Source: Sphingopyxis sp. USTB-05
GTDB taxonomy: Bacteria > Pseudomonadota > Alphaproteobacteria > Sphingomonadales > Sphingomonadaceae
DNA: 64,000 nt
Reading direction: 5' to 3'
Assembly (NCBI RefSeq): GCF_023822045.1
Contig: NZ_CP084712.1
Span: 806,001 to 870,000 of the forward strand
In this document: positions 9,652 to 18,617 of the stretch, piece by piece
Numbering within the stretch: the first letter of the stretch is position 1
Layout of the letters: each line of letters begins with the position of its first letter
Notes under the pieces: model-generated
The model's input: the letters and a program-made list of their open reading frames with translations, nothing else
What the model was told of the DNA's origin: nothing
Database searches by the model: none
Translations under genes and position numbers: made by a program

Positions 9652-12024
9652 ATGCGAATGAACCGAAACTGGCGCTGCGCCTTGCTCGTAACCGCCGCAG
9701 CATGTGCGCTGCCCGGAACTGCCGAAGCGCAGTCGGCGCCCGCCGCCGAAGGCTATGGCGACGAGATTGTCGTAACCGCACGCAAGCGCGAGGAAACTCT
9801 GCAGGATGTGCCGATTTCGGTGCAGGCCTTCAGCAGCGCGGCTCTCGAACGCTCGGGCATCAAGGACTTTTCGGAAATCGCCTATCGCGTTCCCGGGCTG
9901 AAGCTCAGCGCCGAACGCGCTGTCGACACCGAGCTTTTCATTCGCGGCATCGGCTCTGACATCCAGGGTGCGGGCGCCGACGGTGCGGTCGGTATCTTCC
10001 TCGACGGTGCCTATATGTCGCGCGGCACCGGGTCGCTGCTCGATCTTTACGATCTAGAGCGCGTCGAGGTGCTGAAGGGGCCGCAGTCGCTGCGCTTCGG
10101 CAAGAGTGTTGTCGGCGGCCTCATCAACTATGTGACCAAAAAGCCGGGCAAGGAATTCGAGGGGCGCTTCGAGGCGACCTATGGCAATTACAACAGGCTC
10201 GACGCCGCGGCCTCGGTTCGCGGTCCGGTGTCCGACACGCTCGGGCTCGGGCTGACGGTCAGCTCGCGCAAGCATGACGGCTATGCGACCAACACCCGCG
10301 GCGGTGACGAGGAGGACCAGAATGTCCAGTCGGTCCGCGGCCAACTTCGCTGGCAACCCGATGCGACGCTCGATATCAACCTGTCGGCCGATTATACGCG
10401 GCACCGCGACGGCGCGCGCTGGGTCGATATCATCGTCCCCGGCGACAGCGAGGAAGTGACCTTCAACAGCTTCTTCGCGCCGCCGATCGCAAGCTTGCCG
10501 GGCTTTGTCCTGCCCGACCGCAACGCACCGTTCCGCAGCGCCGAGCGCCGCCGCGGCGCGCATAATTTCACCGGCTTCCAGAATTCGGACATGTACGGTC
10601 TCAGTGGCTCGATCGAATGGCAGGCGAGCGACGCACTCAGCATTGTGTCGCAGACCGCGTGGCGCGATTCCTCGCTCGCGGCGCGCGAGGACGGATCGGG
10701 CATGTTTTTCAACTTCGCGATCGATCCCGCGACGGGCGCGCCCGACATCACGCCGGCAATGCTCGCCGGGCTCGACACTTATCTCGCGACCGTTCCGGAC
10801 AGCTATTTCGACAGCGGCAAGGCGGAGGATGTGCGCCAATTCTCGCAGGAACTGCGCCTGCGCTGGAACAATGGCGGCCCGCTCCAGATCGAAGGCGGGG
10901 TCTTTTACATGCGCGAGAAGATCCGCCGCGCCGAGGACGTGAATTTCCTCTTCGCCGATTTCTCGTCGATCACCGAATTCGCCTTTTCGATGGCATTCGG
11001 CGGCACTCCGGCATCGCCTTTCCCAGGCAGCAATCACACCGTCACGACGTCGAAGAACGACAATATCGGCGTCTTCGGCGAACTCAGCTACAGCATCACC
11101 GATCAGCTCACGTTCGAGGCGGGGCTCCGCTACGCCTACGACCGCAAGAATTACACCAATGATCGGTCGGGCGTGTCGTTCGAGGGCGCCCCGGTCGATT
11201 TCACCGTTTCGGACAAGCAGAGCTGGGACGCCTGGCTGCCGAGCGCCACGCTGCGCTACGAGCCGAGCGACAATGCGACCTTCTATGCCCGCTATGCAAA
11301 GGGGTACAAACCCGGCGGCTGGACCGGCGAGGACGCCAACACCCCCGCCGAGGCGCTGGTATCGTTCGACCCCGAAACCGCCGACAGCTTCGAACTGGGC
11401 GCCAAGCTCGCGCTTGCCGACCGGCGGCTCTTCGTCAACGCCGCGGCCTATTATACGCTCTATGACAATCTGCAGACCAACCAGTTCCTGTCGCCCGGGC
11501 CGGGCCTGCCGCCCGACAATTTCGTGTTCAACGCGGCGAACGGCACGCGCGCCTATGGCCTCGAACTCGACATTCAGGCGCGGATCAGCGACGCCTTCAC
11601 CCTGTCGGGCAACTACGCCTATTCAAAGTGCAACTTCACCGGCGAACTGATCATCGATGACGACGGCACCGACCTCGACGGCAATAGCTGCCGCCGTACT
11701 CCGAAACATGCATTCGGCATCGCGGCGAACCTTGACCAACCGATCAGCGAGAGCCTTGTCCTCGTCGCGGGCAGCGATTTTCAATATACCGGCGCCAATT
11801 TCTTCGACAATCCGAACACTCCGATCCTGAAGTTCGACAGCGAAATCCTGCTGAATGCCCGCATCGGCGTGCGCGACGTTGACGACAAATGGGAACTGAC
11901 CGCGTGGGCGAAGAACCTGACGAACGAGCTCAATTATACGAGCAAGCTCGAACTGTTCGGCACGATATACGGCACTTACATTCCGCCGCGCACCTATGGC
12001 GTGACGGCGCGATTCCGGTTCTGA
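9652..12024 (+). CDS. TonB-dependent outer membrane receptor (TBDR 2)
   Basis: This is a 790-residue TonB-dependent outer-membrane transporter with a signal peptide (ALLVTAAACALPGTAEAQ). It has a TonB-box-like EIVVTARKREETLQ, a plug (FIRGIGSD, RVEVLKGPQSLRFGKSVVGG) and a barrel ending in Phe (ARFRF). The start ATG 9652 follows GGGGAGG. Plug and barrel text match TBDR 1 closely (FSEIA-RVPG, TARKREE-LQ, WDAW-PS near the middle of the barrel), so the two are probably paralogues. It reads into LVIVD copy 2 with a 17-bp gap, so receptor and propeller protein are co-transcribed. The plug variant LRFGKS replaces the common LYGKN. The ligand is not identifiable from sequence. Confidence 0.93.
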   Translation: MRMNRNWRCALLVTAAACALPGTAEAQSAPAAEGYGDEIVVTARKREETLQDVPISVQAFSSAALERSGIKDFSEIAYRVPGLKLSAERAVDTELFIRGIGSDIQGAGADGAVGIFLDGAYMSRGTGSLLDLYDLERVEVLKGPQSLRFGKSVVGGLINYVTKKPGKEFEGRFEATYGNYNRLDAAASVRGPVSDTLGLGLTVSSRKHDGYATNTRGGDEEDQNVQSVRGQLRWQPDATLDINLSADYTRHRDGARWVDIIVPGDSEEVTFNSFFAPPIASLPGFVLPDRNAPFRSAERRRGAHNFTGFQNSDMYGLSGSIEWQASDALSIVSQTAWRDSSLAAREDGSGMFFNFAIDPATGAPDITPAMLAGLDTYLATVPDSYFDSGKAEDVRQFSQELRLRWNNGGPLQIEGGVFYMREKIRRAEDVNFLFADFSSITEFAFSMAFGGTPASPFPGSNHTVTTSKNDNIGVFGELSYSITDQLTFEAGLRYAYDRKNYTNDRSGVSFEGAPVDFTVSDKQSWDAWLPSATLRYEPSDNATFYARYAKGYKPGGWTGEDANTPAEALVSFDPETADSFELGAKLALADRRLFVNAAAYYTLYDNLQTNQFLSPGPGLPPDNFVFNAANGTRAYGLELDIQARISDAFTLSGNYAYSKCNFTGELIIDDDGTDLDGNSCRRTPKHAFGIAANLDQPISESLVLVAGSDFQYTGANFFDNPNTPILKFDSEILLNARIGVRDVDDKWELTAWAKNLTNELNYTSKLELFGTIYGTYIPPRTYGVTARFRF

Positions 12025-12041
12025 GCGGCAGGGAGGCCAAT

Positions 12042-13796
12042 ATGAAGAGCGGTAGCAAATATTGGGCGGGCGGCGCGGCGATGCTGGCGGCATTGCTTTA
12101 TCCCGCAATCCTGGCTGCCGCCGATTGGTCGGGCGGCCATGAGCCCGGCCCGATAGACGTCCGCGATCCATGGTTAAAGGCGTGGCAGGATGCGACGCCC
12201 GAAAACCCGCCCGCCGATCCGGTGCCCGGGGTCGATTACGGCATGAACTCCAACGGCAGCTTCCGCCATCCCGCCTCGACGCGCCTGACCACTGATGTTC
12301 CGGGCTTTCCCGGCCAGCTCGATGGGTGGGATCAGAACAGCTATGCAAAGAATGTCGAGGTCGTCGCTTTCTACCCCGCGGTAACCTCGCCGTGGCACGC
12401 CTGGGCGAATGTCGTCGATTTCGGCGGGCGTCGTTATCTTTACACGCACGACCGCGACTATCTGCGCATCCTCGACGTCACCGACCCGCGACAAGCGAAG
12501 ATCGTCTGGTCGAAGGGCGGGGTATGGGATGCAAAGGGATCGAGCGAGGATTGGGACGCGTCGGCGGTCACTGATTATTTCGGCGGCGTCACCATCGCGT
12601 GGAACAAGAAATTACAGCGCAACGTGCTGATCGCCTCCTACGAGATCGGGCGCTTCGGGCTGCTCGAGGATAAACGGCGCCAGCCCGACAAGGTCGCGGC
12701 GCAGCGCCGCTATAACTCGCTCAAAGGGTTCAAGGTCTTTGTGATGAACGGGCCGACGCCCGACAGATGGGACCTGATCGCGACGCGTACGACCGACTAT
12801 AAACATCCCGAAGCGCCCATCGGCGAGCAGCAAGGGTCGGGCGCACTCGACGCGGTGACCTGGTGGGGCGGAAAATATATGCTGCTCTCCGCGGCGCCCG
12901 ACGACAGCTACGGCCTGACCGAATATCCCGATTATCTCTATTCGCCGGGCTATCAGGTCTGGGACATGGACGATCCTGCGAACCCGAAGTTCGTTTCGCA
13001 GATCACCGTGCCCGGGCAGGTGCTTGGCGACAAAGCGAGCGAGGCCGCCTATCGCGCCAATCCGCGCGCGGGCAACCGGACGAGCTGGATGGGATCGCGC
13101 AACCCGATCGTGCTGACCAAGCCGGTTGAGGGCGGCGGCCGGATCGGCTTCGGCGGCATGGGAGGGCTCGGCTTCTATACCTTCGATCTCAAGAATCCGG
13201 CGCAGCCGAAAACGCTCGGCCATCTCAGCGTCCCGCCGAGCTTTGCCGGGACCGAGTTCGATAATGTCGACGTCAGCCAATATGACCGCACCGGCTTCGT
13301 CTTCTCGAACGGCTATCCGATGAACGAGAGCTGTTACGAGCCCTATAAAGATATTTTCTCGATCGATGTGCGCGATCCGGCGCATCCGAAGGTCGCGGCA
13401 AAGTTCCCACGGCCGGTGCCGCCGCCCGGCGCTGGCTTCACCGACTATTGCCAGCGCCGCGGCAGCTTCGGGCCGAAGCGTTCGGGCGGGCTGGGTCAGC
13501 CTGAGCGCGGACGGCAGGGGCTCGCCATCTATGCTTTCTATAACGCCGGTATCCAGATCTTTGATGTGAAGGATCCGGCGAAGCCGACGATTGCGGGCTA
13601 TTTTGTCCCGCGTTTCCCGACCGACAAGGAATTGCCGAGCTATACGTTCGGTAACTCGACCTTCGCGGTCTATACCGAATATGACCGCAACATCATCTGG
13701 GCATTTTCGGTGAACGGCGTCTACGCCTTGTCGAGCCCGCTGCTCGGCAAGCCCAATCTTGGCGCGCCGAAGACGATCTGGCCCGAACGCCGCTGA
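12042..13796 (+). CDS. Secreted LVIVD-repeat protein (copy 2)
   Basis: The 584-residue paralogue of the protein at 7593-9377 has a signal peptide (GGAAMLAALLYPAILAAA) and the same run of LVIVD blades (ILDVTDPRQAKIV, VWDMDDPANPKFV, TFDLKNPAQPKTL, IFDVKDPAKPTIA). Long blocks are almost the same in both proteins, including GTEFDNVD-SQY, GYPMN-CYEPYKDI and YCQRRGSFGPKRSG (F in copy 1 for the first Y). ATG 12042 is chosen because it follows GGGAGG and begins the signal peptide; the frame is open further upstream only through TBDR 2. It is probably extracytoplasmic and acts with TBDR 2. Its biochemical role is not established. Confidence 0.85.
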   Translation: MKSGSKYWAGGAAMLAALLYPAILAAADWSGGHEPGPIDVRDPWLKAWQDATPENPPADPVPGVDYGMNSNGSFRHPASTRLTTDVPGFPGQLDGWDQNSYAKNVEVVAFYPAVTSPWHAWANVVDFGGRRYLYTHDRDYLRILDVTDPRQAKIVWSKGGVWDAKGSSEDWDASAVTDYFGGVTIAWNKKLQRNVLIASYEIGRFGLLEDKRRQPDKVAAQRRYNSLKGFKVFVMNGPTPDRWDLIATRTTDYKHPEAPIGEQQGSGALDAVTWWGGKYMLLSAAPDDSYGLTEYPDYLYSPGYQVWDMDDPANPKFVSQITVPGQVLGDKASEAAYRANPRAGNRTSWMGSRNPIVLTKPVEGGGRIGFGGMGGLGFYTFDLKNPAQPKTLGHLSVPPSFAGTEFDNVDVSQYDRTGFVFSNGYPMNESCYEPYKDIFSIDVRDPAHPKVAAKFPRPVPPPGAGFTDYCQRRGSFGPKRSGGLGQPERGRQGLAIYAFYNAGIQIFDVKDPAKPTIAGYFVPRFPTDKELPSYTFGNSTFAVYTEYDRNIIWAFSVNGVYALSSPLLGKPNLGAPKTIWPERR

Positions 13797-13819
13797 CTTT
13801 ATAGCTGGAGGATAGATTT

Positions 13820-14737
13820 ATGCGCGCATGGAATATGGCGCTGGCGGGAGCATTGCTCCTTGCCGGATGCTCGAATTCGCCCGCCGAAAAGGCGGCGCAA
13901 AAACCCCCCGAACCCGCGGGCGACAATATCCTGCACATCAGTTGGGGCGGGATTGCAGAGGCCGATGCGGGCGAGGCGAAGCGGCATTGGTCGACCTGGG
14001 CGATCAACCTTGTCGACGGCGGCGCAGCTTATGGCTGGCTTTCGGACAAGGGCGCCACGCTGCCGCACGCGCTGAACTTCGAGCTCGCGGGCAATGGCAA
14101 GGTTACGGCGGTCGCGCTCGACAACCGTTTCGAACCCGTCGTGCGCGAGGATGGGTCGATGTCGCAGACCGCCGAAGGATCGCCGGTGCGGCGTTTCGCA
14201 CTGCTCGGTTCGACCAAGGGACCCGAGGGGCCGTTCGAAACGCTCGTCGAGGGCGAGGCGAAGGCCGACGCGCAGACGGTGGTAAAGCTGCCCAAGGAAG
14301 CTTCGGCCCGCTGGCTGCGGCTGCGCATCGACAGCAATTGGGCGGGCAGCGGGCAGACGCGCCTGTCGGACCTCGCGGTCCTCGGCACGCTCGATCAGCG
14401 CGGCGCGGCGGCGGTCACCGATGCGAGCGGCATCTACGCCCATGAATATGGTCCAATTGCGCTGCGGCAGCAGGGCAGCGAGATTTTCGGTTGCTACAAC
14501 GACGGGCTCGGCACGCTGCGCGGGACGGTCTTTGGCCGCATCATGCGCTTGGCCTGGTTCTCGAAAGAAGAAGGCAGCATCGGCGCGGCAACGCTGGTCG
14601 CGGCGAACGGCAAGCTCTATGGCTTTTGGTATCGCCCCGAAGACAAGATGGGGAGCCCGTGGAATGCGGTGAGGGAAGGCGGCCTTGACGGCACCGACCT
14701 CAGCAAATGCCGCGCGGCGCTCTATCCGCCAGCCTGA
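13820..14737 (+). CDS. Putative lipoprotein of unknown function
   Basis: The 305-residue product has a clear lipobox (GALLLAGC, lipidated Cys about residue 18), so it is expected to be anchored to a membrane facing the periplasm or outside. The central part ([25 protein letters not shown]) resembles the end of a discoidin/F5-8C-like carbohydrate-binding domain. The C-terminal part ([18 protein letters not shown]) does not match a family I recognise. It lies 23 bp after LVIVD copy 2 and 16 bp before a FAH-family gene, so it belongs to the same operon. It might work with the receptor and propeller proteins at the cell surface. The function is unknown. Confidence 0.7.
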   Translation: MRAWNMALAGALLLAGCSNSPAEKAAQKPPEPAGDNILHISWGGIAEADAGEAKRHWSTWAINLVDGGAAYGWLSDKGATLPHALNFELAGNGKVTAVALDNRFEPVVREDGSMSQTAEGSPVRRFALLGSTKGPEGPFETLVEGEAKADAQTVVKLPKEASARWLRLRIDSNWAGSGQTRLSDLAVLGTLDQRGAAAVTDASGIYAHEYGPIALRQQGSEIFGCYNDGLGTLRGTVFGRIMRLAWFSKEEGSIGAATLVAANGKLYGFWYRPEDKMGSPWNAVREGGLDGTDLSKCRAALYPPA

Positions 14738-14753
14738 CGCCAAGGATTCAGTG

Positions 14754-15437
14754 ATGAGCCCCAAATTTTCCGTTGCCGCGCCGACCGTGGAGATCGCGGG
14801 GAGCGATGATCGCTTCCCCGTTCGCCGTATCTTCTGCGTGGGACGGAATTATGCCGAGCATGCGCGAGAGATGGGCGGCGCACCCGACCGTGAACCGCCC
14901 TTTTTCTTTGCCAAGCCCGCCGATGCGGTCATCGGCGCGGCGGCTGAAATTGCCATGCCGCCGCGTACCGCCAACCTTAATCACGAGATCGAGCTTGTCG
15001 TCGCGCTCGGCAGCGGCGGCCGCGACATCGCACAGGATGCCGCGATCGAGACAGTGTTCGGCTATGCCGTCGGCAACGACTTGACGCGCCGCGACCTGCA
15101 GGCCGAGGCAAAGGGTGCGGGGCGGCCATGGGATATGGCAAAGGGCTTCGACCATAGCGCGGTCATCTCTCCGATCCGCCCCGCCGACGCGATCGGCCAT
15201 CCCGCAAACGCGCGCATCTGGCTGTCGGTCAACGGTGTCTTGCAGCAAGAGGGCGACATTGCCGACATGATCTGGCCCGTGGCCGACATCATCGCCGAAC
15301 TGTCGACCTATGTCGAACTCAAGGCCGGCGACCTCATCTACACCGGGACGCCGGCGGGCGTCGGCCGGATCGTTCGGGGCGACCTGGTCGAGGGCGGCGT
15401 CGAGGGCGTCGGGACGATCGCAAACCGTTTCGTCTGA
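14754..15437 (+). CDS. Fumarylacetoacetate hydrolase family, fumarylpyruvate-hydrolase-like
   Basis: The 227-residue cytosolic enzyme belongs to the small FAH family that hydrolyses acylpyruvates such as fumarylpyruvate, or isomerises/decarboxylates related keto acids. The N-terminal [18 protein letters not shown], the [12 protein letters not shown] block, metal-site text [11 protein letters not shown] and TGTPAGVG near the C-terminus match fumarylpyruvate hydrolases (NagK-like). ATG 14754 aligns with the family start; an upstream start would overlap the lipoprotein gene. It is the last gene of the TBDR 2-LVIVD-lipoprotein group. Its role in a 3-hydroxyanthranilate route is not obvious, so it may serve a side branch with an acylpyruvate intermediate. 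Confidence 0.82.
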   Translation: MSPKFSVAAPTVEIAGSDDRFPVRRIFCVGRNYAEHAREMGGAPDREPPFFFAKPADAVIGAAAEIAMPPRTANLNHEIELVVALGSGGRDIAQDAAIETVFGYAVGNDLTRRDLQAEAKGAGRPWDMAKGFDHSAVISPIRPADAIGHPANARIWLSVNGVLQQEGDIADMIWPVADIIAELSTYVELKAGDLIYTGTPAGVGRIVRGDLVEGGVEGVGTIANRFV

Positions 15438-15449
15438 TCGATTCCTATA

Positions 15450-15460
15450 ACTCTTAGAGT
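15450..15460. promoter_or_regulatory. Inverted repeat upstream of the TPP enzyme operon
   Basis: A perfect inverted repeat ACTCT-T-AGAGT lies in an AT-rich stretch (CCTATAACTC...AGAGTATATC) between the FAH-family gene and the TPP enzyme. It is the only clear non-coding gap on this strand between 14.7 and 21.3 kb, so it is a likely promoter/operator for the TPP-aldehyde dehydrogenase-kynureninase-permease operon. It does not contain ATAGC, so a different regulator is possible. Confidence 0.35.
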
Positions 15461-15549
15461 ATATCAGGGCAGTCATTCGGTATTATTTGTTTATGGCGCG
15501 CGCGCTTAGGCCGGTGGCCAGAGGACGGCTCTCGCATGAAGGATCGCGC

Positions 15550-17178
15550 ATGAAATCGACCAATGTTGCCCGCAATGTCGTGGGGGCGCTCCGCGACATG
15601 GGCGTGCGTCACATCTTCGGCGTCCCCAGCGGCGGCTGGGTCGACTATATGGAGGCGATCCGCACCACCGACGGCATCGACTTCGTGCTCGCGAGCCACG
15701 AGGGCGGGGCGGGTTTCATGGCCGATATCTGCGGGCGGCTGACCGGTGCCCCGGGCGTGTGCTTCGGCACCTTCGGCCCCGGCGCTACCAACCTTGCGAC
15801 CGGGGTCGGTGGTGCGACGCTCGACCGTTCGCCGATGATTGCGCTGACCGACGAAATGCCCGCATCATTGCGCGGCCGCACGGTGCAGATGGCAATCGAT
15901 CACCAGGCCCTGTTTGCGCCGCTCACCAAGGCGACGATGCGGATCGAGGCCGATAGTGTGGTCGCGACACTTGCCGACGCGGCGCGTATCGCGCTGTCGG
16001 GGCGACCCGGCGCCGTGCATGTCGGGCTGCCGCAGGGGATGAGCGCGGTGGCAGTCGAGCAGGCGACCGTAGGCTCAATTGTCACGGATCCTGTACCCGC
16101 TCCGGCTGCGTCCGATGTCGACGCCCTTGTCGCGGCCTTCGCGGCCGCCGAAAAGCCGGTGCTCGCGATTGGCCTCGGGGCCGTCCATGCTGGGGTGCAG
16201 GACCGCATCGTTGCGCTCGCGGAGCGCTTCGGTTTGCCGGTGCTGCTGACCCCGATGGCGAAGGGTATGGTGGCCGAGGATCATCCCAACTATGCTGGTG
16301 TCCTGTTCCACGCGCTGTCCGACATGGTCGGCAAGACGCATGCCGAGGCCGATTTGGTCGTCGCGGTCGGCTATGACCCGATCGAGTTCAATTACGAAAG
16401 CTGGATGAAGGACGGGCTCACGCTTGCGAGCATCGACGTCGCGCCTGCCGACATCGATCGCGACAAGCATCCAGTTGCCGCCGACGTCGTCGGCGCGATT
16501 GCGCCCGCGCTCGATGCGCTGCTCGCGCTGCCCGCGGCGGCCAAGCGCTGGGACCTCGAAGCTCTTGCCGAGCGCAAGGCCGCCATGTTCGCGAAACTTG
16601 CCGGACGCGACGGGCCTTTCGGGCCCTGTGCGGCGCTCGACGTACTGCGCGACGTACTGCCCGACGACGGCATCATGACGTGCGATGTCGGCGCGCATAC
16701 GCACCTCATCGGCCAGCATTGGCGGACGCCGAAGCCGGGCACGCAGATCATGACCAACGGTTGGTCTGCAATGGGCTTCGGCCTTCCTGCCGCAATCGCC
16801 GCGAAACTCTGTCGCCCCGATACGCCCGTGTGCTGCGTGCTGGGCGACGGTGGCTTCCTGATGACGGTCGGCGAGCTAGCGACCGCAGTGCGCGAGAAAT
16901 TGCCTATCGTGATCGTCGTCTTCACCGACAACGACCTCGCACTGATCCGCATAAAGCAGGAAAGAAAGCAGAACCCGATCTATGGCACGCCAGTGCGCGC
17001 CGAAGGGACGATCGGCGGGCCGTCGCTGTTCGGCGTGCCGGTGACGGTCGCGCGCGATCCGGCCGAGTTCCGCGCCGCGCTCGAAGCAGGCTTTGCGGCG
17101 GGCGGCCCGGTCATCGTCGAGGCCCTGCTCGACAGCCGCGAATATGACGAGTTGGTGCTGCGCAAGGACAAGCCATGA
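15550..17178 (+). CDS. TPP-dependent enzyme of the acetolactate synthase / 2-keto acid decarboxylase superfamily
   Basis: The 542-residue protein has the three-domain layout of thiamine pyrophosphate enzymes. The N-terminal Pyr domain carries the activating Glu51 in SHEGGAGFMAD, followed by a middle domain and a C-terminal PP domain. The cofactor motif begins GDGGFLMTVGELATAVRE near residue 432 and ends TDND. ATG 15550 is used because it precedes the conserved N-terminus; the frame is open further upstream, but that text is not conserved-looking. The stop overlaps the aldehyde dehydrogenase start (ATGA). That coupling suggests 2-keto acid -> aldehyde -> acid, as in benzoylformate or indolepyruvate metabolism. 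A carboligase (acetolactate synthase-like) is the alternative. The substrate cannot be read from sequence. Confidence 0.82.
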   Translation: MKSTNVARNVVGALRDMGVRHIFGVPSGGWVDYMEAIRTTDGIDFVLASHEGGAGFMADICGRLTGAPGVCFGTFGPGATNLATGVGGATLDRSPMIALTDEMPASLRGRTVQMAIDHQALFAPLTKATMRIEADSVVATLADAARIALSGRPGAVHVGLPQGMSAVAVEQATVGSIVTDPVPAPAASDVDALVAAFAAAEKPVLAIGLGAVHAGVQDRIVALAERFGLPVLLTPMAKGMVAEDHPNYAGVLFHALSDMVGKTHAEADLVVAVGYDPIEFNYESWMKDGLTLASIDVAPADIDRDKHPVAADVVGAIAPALDALLALPAAAKRWDLEALAERKAAMFAKLAGRDGPFGPCAALDVLRDVLPDDGIMTCDVGAHTHLIGQHWRTPKPGTQIMTNGWSAMGFGLPAAIAAKLCRPDTPVCCVLGDGGFLMTVGELATAVREKLPIVIVVFTDNDLALIRIKQERKQNPIYGTPVRAEGTIGGPSLFGVPVTVARDPAEFRAALEAGFAAGGPVIVEALLDSREYDELVLRKDKP

Positions 17179-18617
17179 TGCATTCCGCTTTGGGGGCGGG
17201 CCGGTCGTTGTTGATCGGCGGCCGCTGGGAAGCGGCGGACGATATGATGCCGGTGACCAACCCCTGGTCGGGCGAGGCGCTCGGTGCGGTTGCCTGCGCC
17301 GACGCAGGCCACGTCGAACGCGCGGTGGCGAGCGCGCTGCGCGGTGCGGCGGCGATGCGCTTGCTGTCGACCGGCGAACGATCGCGCATTCTTCATGCCG
17401 CCGCGGCGGCACTCGAAGCCGATAACGAGCGCTTTGCCGCCGCGATCACCACAGAGACCGGCAAGCCGATCCGTGCCGCACGGCGCGAGGTTGCACGCGC
17501 GGTCAACACGCTGCGCCTTTCGGCCGAAGAAGCGGTGCGGCTCGCGGGCGAGACGATCGCCTTCGACAGTTTTCCGGGCGGCGAGGCGCGTTCGGGATAT
17601 TATGTCTATGAACCTGTCGGCGTGATCGCCGCGATCACGCCGTTCAACGACCCGCTCAACCTCGTCTGCCACAAGCTCGGCCCCGCTTTCGCCGCAGGCA
17701 ATTCGGTGGTGCTGAAGCCCGCCGAGCAGGCGCCGCTCGTCGCGATCATGCTCGCGCGGCTGCTGCTGGCGGCAGGGCTGCCGGAGGAGGCACTTTGCCT
17801 GCTGACCGGGCGCGGTAGCGATTTTGGTGATGCGCTGACGGGGCATGCCGACGTCGCGATGGTCAGTTTTACCGGCGGCGCGCACGTCGGCGAGGCGATC
17901 TGCCGCGCGGCGGGGATTAAACGGCTGGCGATGGAACTGGGCGGCAACGGCCCCGTGATCGTGATGGATGATGCCAATATCGAAAAGGCGGCCTCGGCAT
18001 GCGTCGCCGGCGCCTTTGGCGCGGCGGGGCAGAATTGCATCGGGGTTCAGCGCATCTATGTCCACGATACCGTTTTCAACGCGTTTCAGGCTGCGCTCCT
18101 GGCGGCGCTTAAGGCGCTGCGCGTTGGCGATCCGATGGACGGCGAAACCGACGTCGGCCCAATGATCGGCGCTACCGAGGCCGAGCGCATGATCGCCTGG
18201 ACGGTCGAGGCGGTATCGCGCGGCGCGACGCTGCTCGCGGGCGGCGAGCGCGCGGGGACGCTCGTGCGGCCGACATTGCTCGCGAATGTCCCGGACGATG
18301 CAAGCATTGCCTGCCATGAGGCATTCGGGCCGGTCGTCAGCCTGTTCCGTTTTACCGACCTCGATGCGGCGATCGACGCGGCCAATCGCGCCGACTACGC
18401 GATCCATGCCGCGCTGTTCTCCGAATCGCTCCGCACGGTCCGCTACGCGGCGGCCCGCCTGCGCGCCGCTGGGGTGATGATCAACGACTCGACCGACTAT
18501 CGCCTCGACGCCATGCCGTTCGGCGGCGCGGGCCGGGGCAATATGGGCCGCGAGGGCGTGCGCTATGCCGCGCGCGAAATGTCGCAGACAAAGGTAATAT
18601 GTTTCCATGACGCTTGA
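17175..18617 (+). CDS. NAD(P)-dependent aldehyde dehydrogenase
   Basis: This 480-residue aldehyde dehydrogenase oxidises an aldehyde to the acid. The general base is Glu254 in MELGGNGP and the catalytic nucleophile Cys288 in GQNCIGVQRIYVH. The cofactor region has TPFNDPLNLVCHK, and the C-terminus has MPFGGAGRGNMGREG. The GQNCIGVQRIYVH text resembles the lactaldehyde/glycolaldehyde/sulfoacetaldehyde group rather than the 2-aminomuconic semialdehyde enzyme found at 46594. It overlaps the TPP enzyme by four bases and kynureninase by 11, so all three are in one operon. It probably takes the aldehyde made by the TPP enzyme. The exact substrate is unknown. Confidence 0.87.
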   Translation: MMHSALGAGRSLLIGGRWEAADDMMPVTNPWSGEALGAVACADAGHVERAVASALRGAAAMRLLSTGERSRILHAAAAALEADNERFAAAITTETGKPIRAARREVARAVNTLRLSAEEAVRLAGETIAFDSFPGGEARSGYYVYEPVGVIAAITPFNDPLNLVCHKLGPAFAAGNSVVLKPAEQAPLVAIMLARLLLAAGLPEEALCLLTGRGSDFGDALTGHADVAMVSFTGGAHVGEAICRAAGIKRLAMELGGNGPVIVMDDANIEKAASACVAGAFGAAGQNCIGVQRIYVHDTVFNAFQAALLAALKALRVGDPMDGETDVGPMIGATEAERMIAWTVEAVSRGATLLAGGERAGTLVRPTLLANVPDDASIACHEAFGPVVSLFRFTDLDAAIDAANRADYAIHAALFSESLRTVRYAAARLRAAGVMINDSTDYRLDAMPFGGAGRGNMGREGVRYAAREMSQTKVICFHDA

